A DNA stretch of 64,000 nucleotides from Bradyrhizobium sp. CER78 (GTDB lineage: Bacteria; Pseudomonadota; Alphaproteobacteria; Rhizobiales; Xanthobacteraceae). Of this stretch, positions 8,502-16,538 are shown one piece after another. The stretch's first letter is position 1; the number at the start of each line of letters is the position of its first letter. The position numbers and the translations under genes were made by a program. The notes below the pieces were generated by a model, which saw only the letters and a program-made list of their open reading frames with translations, was not told the DNA's origin and searched no databases. The stretch covers positions 1 to 64,000 of the forward strand of contig NZ_JARVWP010000025.1 in NCBI RefSeq assembly GCF_029846235.1, written 5' to 3'.

Positions 8502-9475
8502 CCAACCTCGTCGAGATCAACAACCTCAACATCCGCTTCACCGGCGATCGCACGGTCCACGCCGTGAACGATCTCAGCCTGCAGCTCGGCGAGGGCGAGG
8601 TGTTGGGGCTGCTCGGCGAGTCCGGCTCGGGCAAGAGTGTGACCTTGCGCGCGCTGATGCGGCTGCTGCCGCGGAAACGCACGCAGATCTCCGGCAGCGT
8701 GAAAGTGCTGGGCCGGGAGGTGCTGGCGATGGACGATGAGGCGCTGTCCGCATTCCGCGGCCAGACCGTCTCGATGATCTTCCAGGAGCCGGCGCTGGCG
8801 CTCGATCCGGTCTACACCATCGGCCGCCAGATCGCGGAGACGGTGATGCGTCACGAGGGCAAGAGCGAGCGCGAGGCCACCGCGCGCGCGCTCGAGATGC
8901 TCGAAGTGGTGCGGATCCCCTCGGCGAAGCGGCGCTTGGAGTCCTATCCGCACGAGATGTCGGGCGGCATGCGCCAGCGTGCGATGATCGCGCTGGCGCT
9001 GGCCTGCAAGCCGAAGATCCTGCTCGCGGACGAACCGACCACGGCGCTCGATGCCACCGTGCAGATCCAGATCCTGCTGCTGCTGCGCGAATTGCAGCGC
9101 GAGTTCGGCATGTCCGTCATCTTCGTCACCCATGACATCGGCGTCGCCATCGAGATCTGCGACCGCGTCGCGGTGATGTATGCCGGGCAGATCGTGGAGC
9201 AGGGCGCCTTGCGCGATATCGTGCGCACGCCGGTGCATCCTTACGCGAAGGGCTTGCTGGCTTCGACCATTCACGGCGCGATGCGCGGCCAGCGGCTCGA
9301 GACTATTCCCGGCACGCCGCCCTCGCTCGACCACGCGCCGGTCAGTTGCTCCTTTGCACCACGCTGCAGGTTCGCCGAGCCACGTTGCAGCGAGAGCCTG
9401 CCGCCCAGTGTGCAGGTTGCGGCCGGCCGTCTGGCACGCTGTGTCCTCGCCGAGCCAACGGCAGTGACGGTCTAG
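8498..9475 (+). CDS. ABC transporter ATP-binding protein, DppD/OppD type
   Basis: 325-residue second ATPase of the importer, start overlapping the amidase stop. It shows Walker A GESGSGKSV, Q-loop MIFQEPALALDP, signature SGGMRQRAMIALAL, Walker B LLADEPTTALD and H-switch FVTHDIGV. The C-terminal oligopeptide/dipeptide domain has the SFAPRCRFAEPRC cysteine motif. It completes the heterodimeric ATPase with the protein at 5825-6898. Its stop overlaps by three bases the stop of the convergent LysR gene, so there is no room for an intrinsic terminator between them. Confidence 0.94.
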   Translation: MTNLVEINNLNIRFTGDRTVHAVNDLSLQLGEGEVLGLLGESGSGKSVTLRALMRLLPRKRTQISGSVKVLGREVLAMDDEALSAFRGQTVSMIFQEPALALDPVYTIGRQIAETVMRHEGKSEREATARALEMLEVVRIPSAKRRLESYPHEMSGGMRQRAMIALALACKPKILLADEPTTALDATVQIQILLLLRELQREFGMSVIFVTHDIGVAIEICDRVAVMYAGQIVEQGALRDIVRTPVHPYAKGLLASTIHGAMRGQRLETIPGTPPSLDHAPVSCSFAPRCRFAEPRCSESLPPSVQVAAGRLARCVLAEPTAVTV

Positions 9476-10425
9476 CTCGCCCGCGCGACCGCGTCGGCGA
9501 TCCAGCGCCGCACCGCTGATATCCGCCGGTCCCGCGCCTGCTCGGTGCGGGAGACCAGGTAGATCGTCTCGTGCTGCGCCGGCTCGAACGCAAACGGCGC
9601 CACCAGCCGCTTGCCGAAGCCCGGCCGCACCTTGATGAGAGGCGCCAACGCCAGCGCCACGCCGAGCCCGTGCTCGGCGGCTTCCAGCATCGCCGGCACG
9701 CTGTCGAGCCACAGATGCCCGCGCGGGGCGAGATGCGGCAGCCCGGCCTCTTTCAGCCAGGCCGGCCACGCCCGCGGTTGCGTCGTGACGTGGATCAGCA
9801 CCTCGCGCGACAGGTCTGCTGGCGTCCGAAGCCCTGCCTTGACCAGCGCTGGCGTGCAGACCGGCAATCCCCTGACCTGGAGCAGCGGCTCGACCCGCAG
9901 CCCGGCGGCATGTTCCCGTCCGTAGCGGATCGCGACGTCGACGCGGGAGCTGTTGAAGTCGGCATATTGATGGGTGGCCTCGATCCGCAGCGTCAGCTGC
10001 GGATGGCGACGCTTGAATTCCGGCAGCGCCGGCAGCAGCACCGCGCTGGTGAAGAACGGCAGTGAGCTGATCCACAGTTCCCCGCCGGTCTCGCCGCGTT
10101 GCCGCAGCATGTCGCGGCTCGCCTCGTCCAGCGTCGCCAGCGCCGCCGACACCTTTGCAAGGTAGCGTTCGCCGTCCGCGGTCAGCCGCACCGAGCGCGC
10201 GCCGCGGACGAACAGCCTGGTGCCGAACTGTTGTTCCAGCCCGCGGATCTGGTGGCTGATCGCCGACGGGCTCAGCGACAGGTCGCGGGCGGCGCGGCGG
10301 AAGCTGAGCTGCGTGGCGGCGCGCTCGAAGGCGAGCAGCGCCGCAAGCGGCGGGATGACCCGCGGATCGGGGGCATCCAATGGGTGAATCCTGTTTACCT
10401 CGAGTGATGAATGGCCTTTTGTCAT
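9472..10425 (-). CDS. LysR-family transcriptional regulator
   Basis: About 317 residues from the ATG at 10425 (a GTG at 10431 is also possible). An N-terminal winged helix-turn-helix (LLAFERAATQLSFRRAARDLSLSPSAISHQIRGLE) is followed by a LysR substrate-binding domain of the GcvA/AmpR-like type (GELWISSLPFF, RVDVAIRYG). The first ~25 residues precede the usual LysR start, and a TTG near 10382 would give a more typical N-terminus. The annotated start also collides with the start of the divergent thioesterase-like gene, so at least one of the two begins further inside. It converges on the transporter operon and may or may not regulate it. Confidence 0.85.
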   Translation of the reverse strand: MTKGHSSLEVNRIHPLDAPDPRVIPPLAALLAFERAATQLSFRRAARDLSLSPSAISHQIRGLEQQFGTRLFVRGARSVRLTADGERYLAKVSAALATLDEASRDMLRQRGETGGELWISSLPFFTSAVLLPALPEFKRRHPQLTLRIEATHQYADFNSSRVDVAIRYGREHAAGLRVEPLLQVRGLPVCTPALVKAGLRTPADLSREVLIHVTTQPRAWPAWLKEAGLPHLAPRGHLWLDSVPAMLEAAEHGLGVALALAPLIKVRPGFGKRLVAPFAFEPAQHETIYLVSRTEQARDRRISAVRRWIADAVARAS

Positions 10426-11284
10426 GGCCACTATTCTTGGATCAGATTGGCCAAACGCTCAATCCCGCTCACCTCAGGGACCGCTCGCCTTGGCCATCTT
10501 CGAACCCACAGCTACGCCGCATCACTGGAGGCCTGCCGCGCTGGCGGCCGGGCCGTTCGCTGGCCTTCAGGGCGGCGCGGTCGCGAGCCTCCTGACCGCC
10601 GAGGTCGAGGCCATGGCAAATGCGCGCAATTGGGGCACCGCGATCTCGGCGTCGGCCTGGTTCCTGCGGCCGACACCGATGGCGGAGTTGCGTACGCAAG
10701 TGACGGTCGTGGCCGAAGGCGGCCGGGTCAGCGTCGTCGACAACACGCTCTGGCCGGCCGGTGAGGCGCAGCCCTGCGCGACCGTGCGGGTGACCTTGTC
10801 GCGCGACCGTGCGGTGGAGATCCCCGGCTTTCACCGCAGCGCAGCCGACCCGGTCGATCCCGTGCGCTTTCCGTTGCGCAGCCCGCATGCCGTCCATGGC
10901 CGCAGCTGGTTCATGGACGCGATGGAGGCCCGGGCCGACGGCGATGTCGCCTGGTTTCGCATGCATCATGACGTGATTGCGGATGCCGGCCCGATGGCGC
11001 AGGTGCTCGGTCCGGCCGACTGGACCCACGGCATCGCGCGCCCGGTGCAGAACGTGGTGGCCGACCCCAATCCGAACCTCGCGGTGCAGCTGTTCAGGCC
11101 GCCGCGGGGCGAGTGGATCGGCGTTCGCGCCGAAGCCCGCTGGCGCCCGGAGGTCGGGCTTGGTGTCGGCAGCGGGGTGTTGCTCGATATCGATGGCGAG
11201 GTCGGCCGGGTCTCGATGTCGGTCATTCTCGTGCCCTTTCCGGGAAGCGCCGCCGGCTCAAGCCCGGGTTCCGCGGCCGGTTAA
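10424..11284 (+). CDS. Acyl-CoA thioesterase-like (double hot-dog) protein
   Basis: Up to 286 residues. The body (IFEPTATPHHWRPAALAAGPFAGLQGGAVASLL, then WFLRPTPMAELRT and a C-terminal VGVGSGVLLDIDGEVGRVSMS) resembles TesB-like acyl-CoA thioesterase family proteins, with a hot-dog helix preceded by G-GG-A. The first ~22 residues from ATG 10424 do not look conserved; the TTG at 10490, just before AIFEP, gives a start closer to family length. The gene is divergent from a LysR regulator with overlapping start regions. The substrate is unknown. Confidence 0.7.
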   Translation: MATILGSDWPNAQSRSPQGPLALAIFEPTATPHHWRPAALAAGPFAGLQGGAVASLLTAEVEAMANARNWGTAISASAWFLRPTPMAELRTQVTVVAEGGRVSVVDNTLWPAGEAQPCATVRVTLSRDRAVEIPGFHRSAADPVDPVRFPLRSPHAVHGRSWFMDAMEARADGDVAWFRMHHDVIADAGPMAQVLGPADWTHGIARPVQNVVADPNPNLAVQLFRPPRGEWIGVRAEARWRPEVGLGVGSGVLLDIDGEVGRVSMSVILVPFPGSAAGSSPGSAAG

Positions 11285-11433
11285 CCCTAATTATTCCGTC
11301 AACTGTCTGTGGGATCACAAAAATAGCTGGCGAACCGTGCTCTGCTCGGCGCGACTTGAAATGGACGGTGGTCACAAACGTCTGTACAACGTGGTGATCA
11401 CGCAACTCTTTTGTTTTGCAGAGATCGGTTTTT

Positions 11434-13185
11434 ATGGCAGCTGCGCCCGCTGTCCGGCGTTCCGAACTGGCTGAGGCGCTGCGCGCATGCCGCAGTGCCT
11501 TCATCGGCGTCGGCCTCATCAGTTGCATGATCAACCTGCTGTACCTGACAGGTTCGATGTTCATGCTGCAGGTCTACGACCGCGTGCTACCGAGCCGCAG
11601 CGTTCCGACCCTGGTCGGCCTCGTCGTCATCGCCGCCGTGCTCTACATCGCCCAGGGCGTGCTCGATCTGCTGCGCGGACGGATCCTCGGCCGCGTCGGC
11701 ACCTCGCTCGACGAAGCCCTCAATGCGCGGGTGTTCGACACCATCGTGCGGCTGCCGCTGATAGCCGGCAATCGCAGCGAGGGACTGCAGCCGCTGCGCG
11801 ACCTCGACAATGTGCGCTCCTTCCTCGGCAGCATGGGCCCCGGTGCCTTCTTCGACCTGCCCTGGCTGCCGTTCTACATGCTGATCTGCTTCGCGTTCCA
11901 CTGGCTGCTCGGCGTCACGGCGCTGGTCGGCGCCATCATCCTGGTGACGCTGACGCTGATCACCGAATACATGTCGCGCACGCCGGCCAGGGAGGCGATG
12001 TCGCTCGCGGCGCGGCGCAACGATCTCGCTGCCTCCAGCCGCCGCAATGCCGAAGTGCTGGTGGCGATGGGCATGGCCGGGCGCATGAACAAGCGCTGGA
12101 ACGAGGCCAACGAGGAGTATCTGTCCGGCAATCAACGTGCCAGCGACGTCACCGGCGGGCTCGGTGCGGTCGCCAAGGTGCTGCGCATGATGCTGCAGTC
12201 CGCCGTGCTCGCGGTCGGCGCCTATCTCGTGATCCACCAGGAGGCCACCGGCGGCATCATCATCGCCGGCTCGATCCTGAGCGCGCGGGCGCTGGCGCCG
12301 GTCGATCTTGCGATCGCGCATTGGAAGAGCTTCGTCGCCGCGCGTCAGAGCTGGCATCGCCTCAACCGCCTGCTGCAGCAGATTCCGGCGCGGCCGGAGC
12401 AGACGCTGCTGCAGGCGCCGGAGAAGAAGCTCACGGTCGAGGCGGTGACCATGGTCGCGCCGGGCGACCAACGTCCCATCGTGCAGGACGTCAGCTTTGC
12501 CGTCGAAGCCGGCAGCGGCGTCGGCGTGATCGGCCCGAGCGGGTCCGGCAAGTCGTCGCTGATCCGGGCGCTGGTCGGCGTCTGGGTGCCGGTGCGCGGC
12601 AAGGTGCGGCTTGACGGTGCCGCGCTCGATCAGTGGTCGTCGGATGAACTCGGCCGCTATGTCGGCTATCTGCCGCAGGATGTCGAACTGTTCGCCGGCA
12701 CGGTCGCGCAGAACATCTGTAGGTTCGATCCCGAGGCCAAGTCCGACGGCATCATCGCGGCGGCCAAGGAGGCCGGCGTGCATGAGATGATCATCAAGAT
12801 GCGCGAGGGCTACGACACCCAGGTCGGCGAGCAGGGCGCCGCGCTCTCCGCCGGCCAGGCCCAGCGCGTGGCGCTGGCGCGCGCGCTCTACGGCAGTCCG
12901 TTCCTGATCGTGCTGGACGAGCCGAACTCCAATCTCGACAGCGAAGGCGACGAGGCGCTGACCCGCGCGGTGCGTGGCGCTCGCGAGCGCGGCGCCGTCG
13001 TCATCGTGGTCGCGCATCGGCCGATCGGCATCGAGGGCGTCGACCAGCTGCTGGTGTTGAAGGACGGCCGCATGCAGACCTTCGGGCCGAAAGAAACCGT
13101 GCTGGCGCAGGTGCTGCAGCGCGCCGCCCCGCCGGTGCCGACGCCAATCAAGATCGTCGCCGATGCCGGGGCGGCCAAGTCATGA
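11434..13185 (+). CDS. Type I secretion system permease/ATPase (PrtD-like)
   Basis: 583-residue ABC exporter with fused membrane and nucleotide-binding domains. The ATG at 11434 is preferred over a TTG six codons upstream. An N-terminal membrane domain (LTGSMFMLQVYDRVLPSRS is the PrtD/HlyB-family hallmark) is followed by an ATPase with Walker A GPSGSGKSS at about residue 367, signature LSAGQAQRVALARALYG, Walker B FLIVLDEPNSNLD and H-loop VVAHRP. It lacks an N-terminal peptidase C39 domain, as in protease/lipase exporters recognising C-terminal RTX-type signals. It overlaps its adaptor gene by ATGA. No outer-membrane TolC-like partner or RTX substrate is encoded nearby. Confidence 0.92.
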   Translation: MAAAPAVRRSELAEALRACRSAFIGVGLISCMINLLYLTGSMFMLQVYDRVLPSRSVPTLVGLVVIAAVLYIAQGVLDLLRGRILGRVGTSLDEALNARVFDTIVRLPLIAGNRSEGLQPLRDLDNVRSFLGSMGPGAFFDLPWLPFYMLICFAFHWLLGVTALVGAIILVTLTLITEYMSRTPAREAMSLAARRNDLAASSRRNAEVLVAMGMAGRMNKRWNEANEEYLSGNQRASDVTGGLGAVAKVLRMMLQSAVLAVGAYLVIHQEATGGIIIAGSILSARALAPVDLAIAHWKSFVAARQSWHRLNRLLQQIPARPEQTLLQAPEKKLTVEAVTMVAPGDQRPIVQDVSFAVEAGSGVGVIGPSGSGKSSLIRALVGVWVPVRGKVRLDGAALDQWSSDELGRYVGYLPQDVELFAGTVAQNICRFDPEAKSDGIIAAAKEAGVHEMIIKMREGYDTQVGEQGAALSAGQAQRVALARALYGSPFLIVLDEPNSNLDSEGDEALTRAVRGARERGAVVIVVAHRPIGIEGVDQLLVLKDGRMQTFGPKETVLAQVLQRAAPPVPTPIKIVADAGAAKS

Positions 13186-14516
13186 ACGACCGCATGAACG
13201 ATCGCGTCACCGTTCAACCGCGCAACGCACATGCTTCGATCAGGAAGCACCTCGTGGTCGGCCTCGCCGTGGTTCTGGTGCTGGGCGGCGGCGTCGGCGG
13301 TTGGGCGGCGACGGTGCCGATCTCGGGTGCGCTGATCGCGCCGGGCTCGGTGGTGGTCGATACCAACGTCAAGAAGGTACAGCATCCGACCGGCGGCGTC
13401 GTCGGCGAAATCCTGGCGCGCGACGGCGACACGGTCAAGGCGGGCGACGTTGTGGTGCGTCTCGACGAGACCGTCGTGAAGGCGAGCCTTGCGATCGTGG
13501 TCAAGACGCTGAACGGTCTCTATGCGCGCGCGGCCCGGCTCCAGGCCGAGCAGCAAGGCCTCGACAAGATCGCGTTTCCGCCGCAGCTCACCGAACAGGC
13601 GAGGGATCCCGACGTTCGCGATATCATGACGAGCGAAACCAAGCTGTTCGAGGTGCGGGTCAACGGCCGCGCCGGCCAGAAGGCGCAACTGCGCGAGCGC
13701 GTCACCCAGCTCAACGAGGAAATCGCCGGCCTGCAGGCGCAGGAAACCGCCAAGGACAAGGAGATCGCGCTGGTGCAGCAGGAGCTGGTCGGCGTCCGCC
13801 AGCTCTATGAGCAGCATCTGGTGCAACTCACCCGCCTGACGACACTGGAGCGGGACGCGGCGCGGCTCTCCGGCGAGCGCGCACAGTACATCGCGTCGCG
13901 CGCGCAGGCCAAGGGCAAGATCACCGAGACCGAGCTGCAGATCATACAGGTTGACAAGGACATGCTCTCGGAGGTCTCGAAGGACCTGCGCGAGGCCAAC
14001 GACAAGATCGGCGAGTTCGTCGAGCGCAAGGTGACCGCCGAAGACCAGCTCCGTCGCATCGACATCCGGGCGCCGCAGGATGGCGTCGTGCTGCAATCCA
14101 CCGTCCACACCGTCGGCGGCGTCATCACCGCGGGCGATGCGATCATGATGATCGTGCCGAGGGCCGACGACCTGTCGGTCGAGGCCAAGGTCAATCCGCA
14201 GGACATCGACAAGCTTCAGGTCGGACAGAAGACGGTGCTACGGCTCTCCGCCTTCAACCAGCGCACCACGCCGGAGCTGAACGGCGTCGTTACCCGCGTC
14301 TCCGCCGACACCACAACCGACCAGCGCACCGGGCAGAGCTACTACACCATCCGCGTCTCGATGCCGCCGGAAGAGGTCGCGCGCCTCGGCAGCGAGGTGA
14401 AGATCATCCCCGGCATGCCGGTGGAGGCTTTCGTCCAGACCGGCGACCGCACCATGCTGTCGTATCTGATGAAGCCGCTGAGCGACCAGTTCATGCGCTC
14501 GTTCCGCGAGAAGTAG
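13182..14516 (+). CDS. Type I secretion periplasmic adaptor (HlyD/PrtE family)
   Basis: 444-residue membrane fusion protein. One N-terminal membrane helix (residues about 22-45) is followed by the beta-barrel/lipoyl half-motif VVDTNVKKVQHPTGGVVGEILARDGDTVKAGD. A long coiled coil (about residues 130-290) leads to the second lipoyl half (IRAPQDGVVLQSTVHTVGG) and the C-terminal PGMPVEAFVQTGDRTMLSYLMKPL typical of HlyD. The start overlaps the ATPase stop. It bridges the inner-membrane exporter to an outer-membrane channel encoded elsewhere. Confidence 0.93.
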   Translation: MNDRMNDRVTVQPRNAHASIRKHLVVGLAVVLVLGGGVGGWAATVPISGALIAPGSVVVDTNVKKVQHPTGGVVGEILARDGDTVKAGDVVVRLDETVVKASLAIVVKTLNGLYARAARLQAEQQGLDKIAFPPQLTEQARDPDVRDIMTSETKLFEVRVNGRAGQKAQLRERVTQLNEEIAGLQAQETAKDKEIALVQQELVGVRQLYEQHLVQLTRLTTLERDAARLSGERAQYIASRAQAKGKITETELQIIQVDKDMLSEVSKDLREANDKIGEFVERKVTAEDQLRRIDIRAPQDGVVLQSTVHTVGGVITAGDAIMMIVPRADDLSVEAKVNPQDIDKLQVGQKTVLRLSAFNQRTTPELNGVVTRVSADTTTDQRTGQSYYTIRVSMPPEEVARLGSEVKIIPGMPVEAFVQTGDRTMLSYLMKPLSDQFMRSFREK

Positions 14517-14540
14517 GTTAGCGAGCTAGATAATTGACCC

Positions 14541-14690
14541 CGTCATCCCCGCGCAAAGGCTTCGCCTTTGTCGCTGGAGGTGCGAGCCTTGCGGCGCACT
14601 TGCGCCGCTGGGCGAGCCTCGAAGGATGCACGGCCCCGCTGGTGGCCGTCGATCGTTCGAGACGCGCTTCGCGCTCCTCAGGATGACGGG
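14541..14690. repeat. Palindromic intergenic repeat, family R2
   Basis: Long inverted repeat with outer words CGTCATCC...GGATGACG and inner words CTCGAAGGATGCACGGCC...GGCCGTCGATCGTTCGAGACGCGC. Copies of the same family are at 52837-52976 and 56936-57035. It occupies most of the 233-base gap between the convergent hlyD-like and cinA-like genes. Confidence 0.85.
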
Positions 14691-14749
14691 GGGAGATCGA
14701 GTTCGTGAGCGAAGATTCGATGTCGTCGCGTGTCGCGCATGTGAAGCGA

Positions 14750-15232
14750 TCACCGCTCCAAATTCTTCAACAGTAACTCCAGCGCCGCCTTCGCGAACGC
14801 CTGCATGTTGGCCTGCCGGTCGCCGCTTCCGGTCTCCAGCGTGATCACCTGCTGCCTGGGACCTGCGACCGCCATGCAGCTGTGGCCGGCGGCATCGCCG
14901 TAGCGATTGCCGGTCGGGCCGGCGGCGCCGGTCTCCGACAATCCCCAGTCGGTCGAGAGGCGCTCGCGGATCTGCCGCGCCAGCAGCTGCGCATAGGGTT
15001 CCGATGACGAGCGGAGCCCGCGCATTGCGTCGTCCGGAATATCCATCAGCGCGCGCCGCGCGTCGCGGGTGTAGATCACGCCGCCGCCGAGGAAGTAGGC
15101 CGACGCGCCCGGCACTGCGAGCAGCGATGCCGAGATCAGCCCGCCGGTGGACGATTCCGCGACCGCAATCGTCTGCTTGTTCGCGATCAGTTTCGCGGCG
15201 ACCTGTTCAGCGATGGATGTGAGTGCGTTCAT
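14750..15232 (-). CDS. CinA C-terminal domain amidohydrolase (NMN amidase, PncC-like)
   Basis: 160 residues from the ATG at 15232; the open frame extends upstream to 15409 but that part is not conserved-looking and overlaps the divergent gene's leader. Family hallmarks are IAVAESSTGGLISASLLAVPGASAYFLGGGVIYT and SETGAAGPTGNRYGDAAG. This is the CinA/PncC fold that deamidates nicotinamide mononucleotide to nicotinate mononucleotide in NAD recycling. The usual TGG(L/M) and G-PGG positions are present with small variations (TGN instead of GGG), so activity should not be assumed. Confidence 0.85.
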   Translation of the reverse strand: MNALTSIAEQVAAKLIANKQTIAVAESSTGGLISASLLAVPGASAYFLGGGVIYTRDARRALMDIPDDAMRGLRSSSEPYAQLLARQIRERLSTDWGLSETGAAGPTGNRYGDAAGHSCMAVAGPRQQVITLETGSGDRQANMQAFAKAALELLLKNLER

Positions 15233-15407
15233 CGGCGCTCTTTCTCGTGGCTTGCCATGAAAATCCCGTAGGGCGTTCTGCCTTCCTAGCACACCACATC
15301 CGTCCCTGCCGAGTTGCGGATCGCGGCTCGGCCTGCTTGAATATCGAACAACGATCAAGCTGCGCCTCGCAAGATATTGTGAGCGTGCGCGGAGCCGAGG
15401 AAACACC

Positions 15408-16523
15408 ATGACGTTGCCGATCGTGGGCGGCGTGGATTGCGATCTGCATCCCGCCGTGCCTCACCTCACCAGCCTGCTGCCATACATGAACGACTACTGG
15501 CGCGACCAGGTGACGACGCGCGGCATGACGGACCTGATCTCGCAATCCTATCCCACCAATTCGCCGATCTCGTCGCGGCCGGACTGGCGCCCCGCGCAGG
15601 GCAAACCGGGCTCGAGCCTCGCCGACATGCAGCGCCAGGCGCTCGACAAATTCGGCTCCGCGTACGGCATCTGCAATCCGCTTTACGGCGTGCAGATGGT
15701 GTTCTCCGAGGACATGGCCGATGCCTTCTGCCGCGCGCTGAACGATTGGCTGGCCAAGGAATGGCTCGACAAGGACGATCGTCTGCGCGGCGCGATCGTG
15801 ATCCCGGTGCAGAGCATCGAGAAGGCGGTCGCCGAGATCGAGCGCTGCGCGCAGGACAAGCGCTTCGTTCAGGTGCTGATGCTTGTCATGGGCGACATGC
15901 CGCTCGGCAAGCGTCACTACTGGCCGATCTACGCCGCCGCCGAGCGGCTCGGCCTGCCGATCGGTATCCACGCCGGCAGCGCCTATCACAACCCGCCGAC
16001 CTCGGTCGGCTGGGGCTCCTATCACATCGAGGACTATGTCGCACAGGCGCAGGCGTTCCAGACCCAGCTCACGAGCCTGATCGTCGAGGGCGTGTTCGTA
16101 CGTCATCCGAATTTGAAAATGGTGATGCTGGAGTCCGGCTTCACCTGGCTGCCGCCATTCCTGTGGCGGTTGCACAAGTTCTGGCGCGGCGTGCGCATGG
16201 AAACGCCGTGGGTCGACCGCGCGCCGCTGGAGATTGTGCGCAGCAACATCCGCTTCTCGCTGCAGCCGGTCGACGCACCGCCGGAACCAGAGACGCTGAA
16301 CCGGCTGTTCGACCATATGCAGTCGGACGAATTGCTCCTATTCTCGACCGATTACCCGCATTGGCAGTTCGACGGTGACGAGGTGCTGCCGCAGGGGTTG
16401 TCGCAGGATCTGGTGCGCAAGATCATGATCGACAATCCGCATGCGACCTATCCGCGGCTCAAGGTGGGGCATGATCCCGAAAAGTGGCCTCCGGTTTTCG
16501 GACAAGATCATGCCCGCAACTGA
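15408..16523 (+). CDS. Amidohydrolase (ACMSD/amidohydrolase-2-like), first of a tandem pair
   Basis: 371-residue TIM-barrel amidohydrolase, ATG preceded by GAGG. Metal-site features are the N-terminal DCDLHP (Asp12-x-His14 in place of HxH), PIGIHAG with a mid-protein His, and the late LLFSTDYPHWQFDGDE containing the conserved Asp and His. These are typical of 2-amino-3-carboxymuconate semialdehyde decarboxylase-like and 2-pyrone dicarboxylate lactonase-like enzymes. It is paralogous to the next gene. The last ~15 residues (GHDPEKWPPVFGQDHARN) are encoded by an R7 repeat copy, so the C-terminus was probably acquired from a repeat insertion. The reaction is unknown. Confidence 0.87.
   Translation: MTLPIVGGVDCDLHPAVPHLTSLLPYMNDYWRDQVTTRGMTDLISQSYPTNSPISSRPDWRPAQGKPGSSLADMQRQALDKFGSAYGICNPLYGVQMVFSEDMADAFCRALNDWLAKEWLDKDDRLRGAIVIPVQSIEKAVAEIERCAQDKRFVQVLMLVMGDMPLGKRHYWPIYAAAERLGLPIGIHAGSAYHNPPTSVGWGSYHIEDYVAQAQAFQTQLTSLIVEGVFVRHPNLKMVMLESGFTWLPPFLWRLHKFWRGVRMETPWVDRAPLEIVRSNIRFSLQPVDAPPEPETLNRLFDHMQSDELLLFSTDYPHWQFDGDEVLPQGLSQDLVRKIMIDNPHATYPRLKVGHDPEKWPPVFGQDHARN
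16469..16513. repeat. R7 palindromic repeat overlapping the end of a coding region
   Basis: Inverted repeat GCATGATC-CCGAAAA...TTTTCGG...GATCATGC. A second copy is at 17643-17688 after the next gene. This copy is translated as the C-terminus of the amidohydrolase. Confidence 0.8.
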
Positions 16524-16538
16524 ATAGGAGACGACGCG

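Noticed and set aside
8333..10075. 580-codon minus-strand open frame
   Set aside because: It is antisense to the DppD-like ATPase, includes Arg/Ala/His-rich low-information sequence, and overlaps the LysR gene in another frame. It is a GC-rich shadow frame.
11285..11433. GTGGTCAC/GTGATCAC palindromes before the type I secretion gene as a regulator site
   Set aside because: Only short, unequal half-sites were found, and no regulator gene is adjacent on which to base an assignment.
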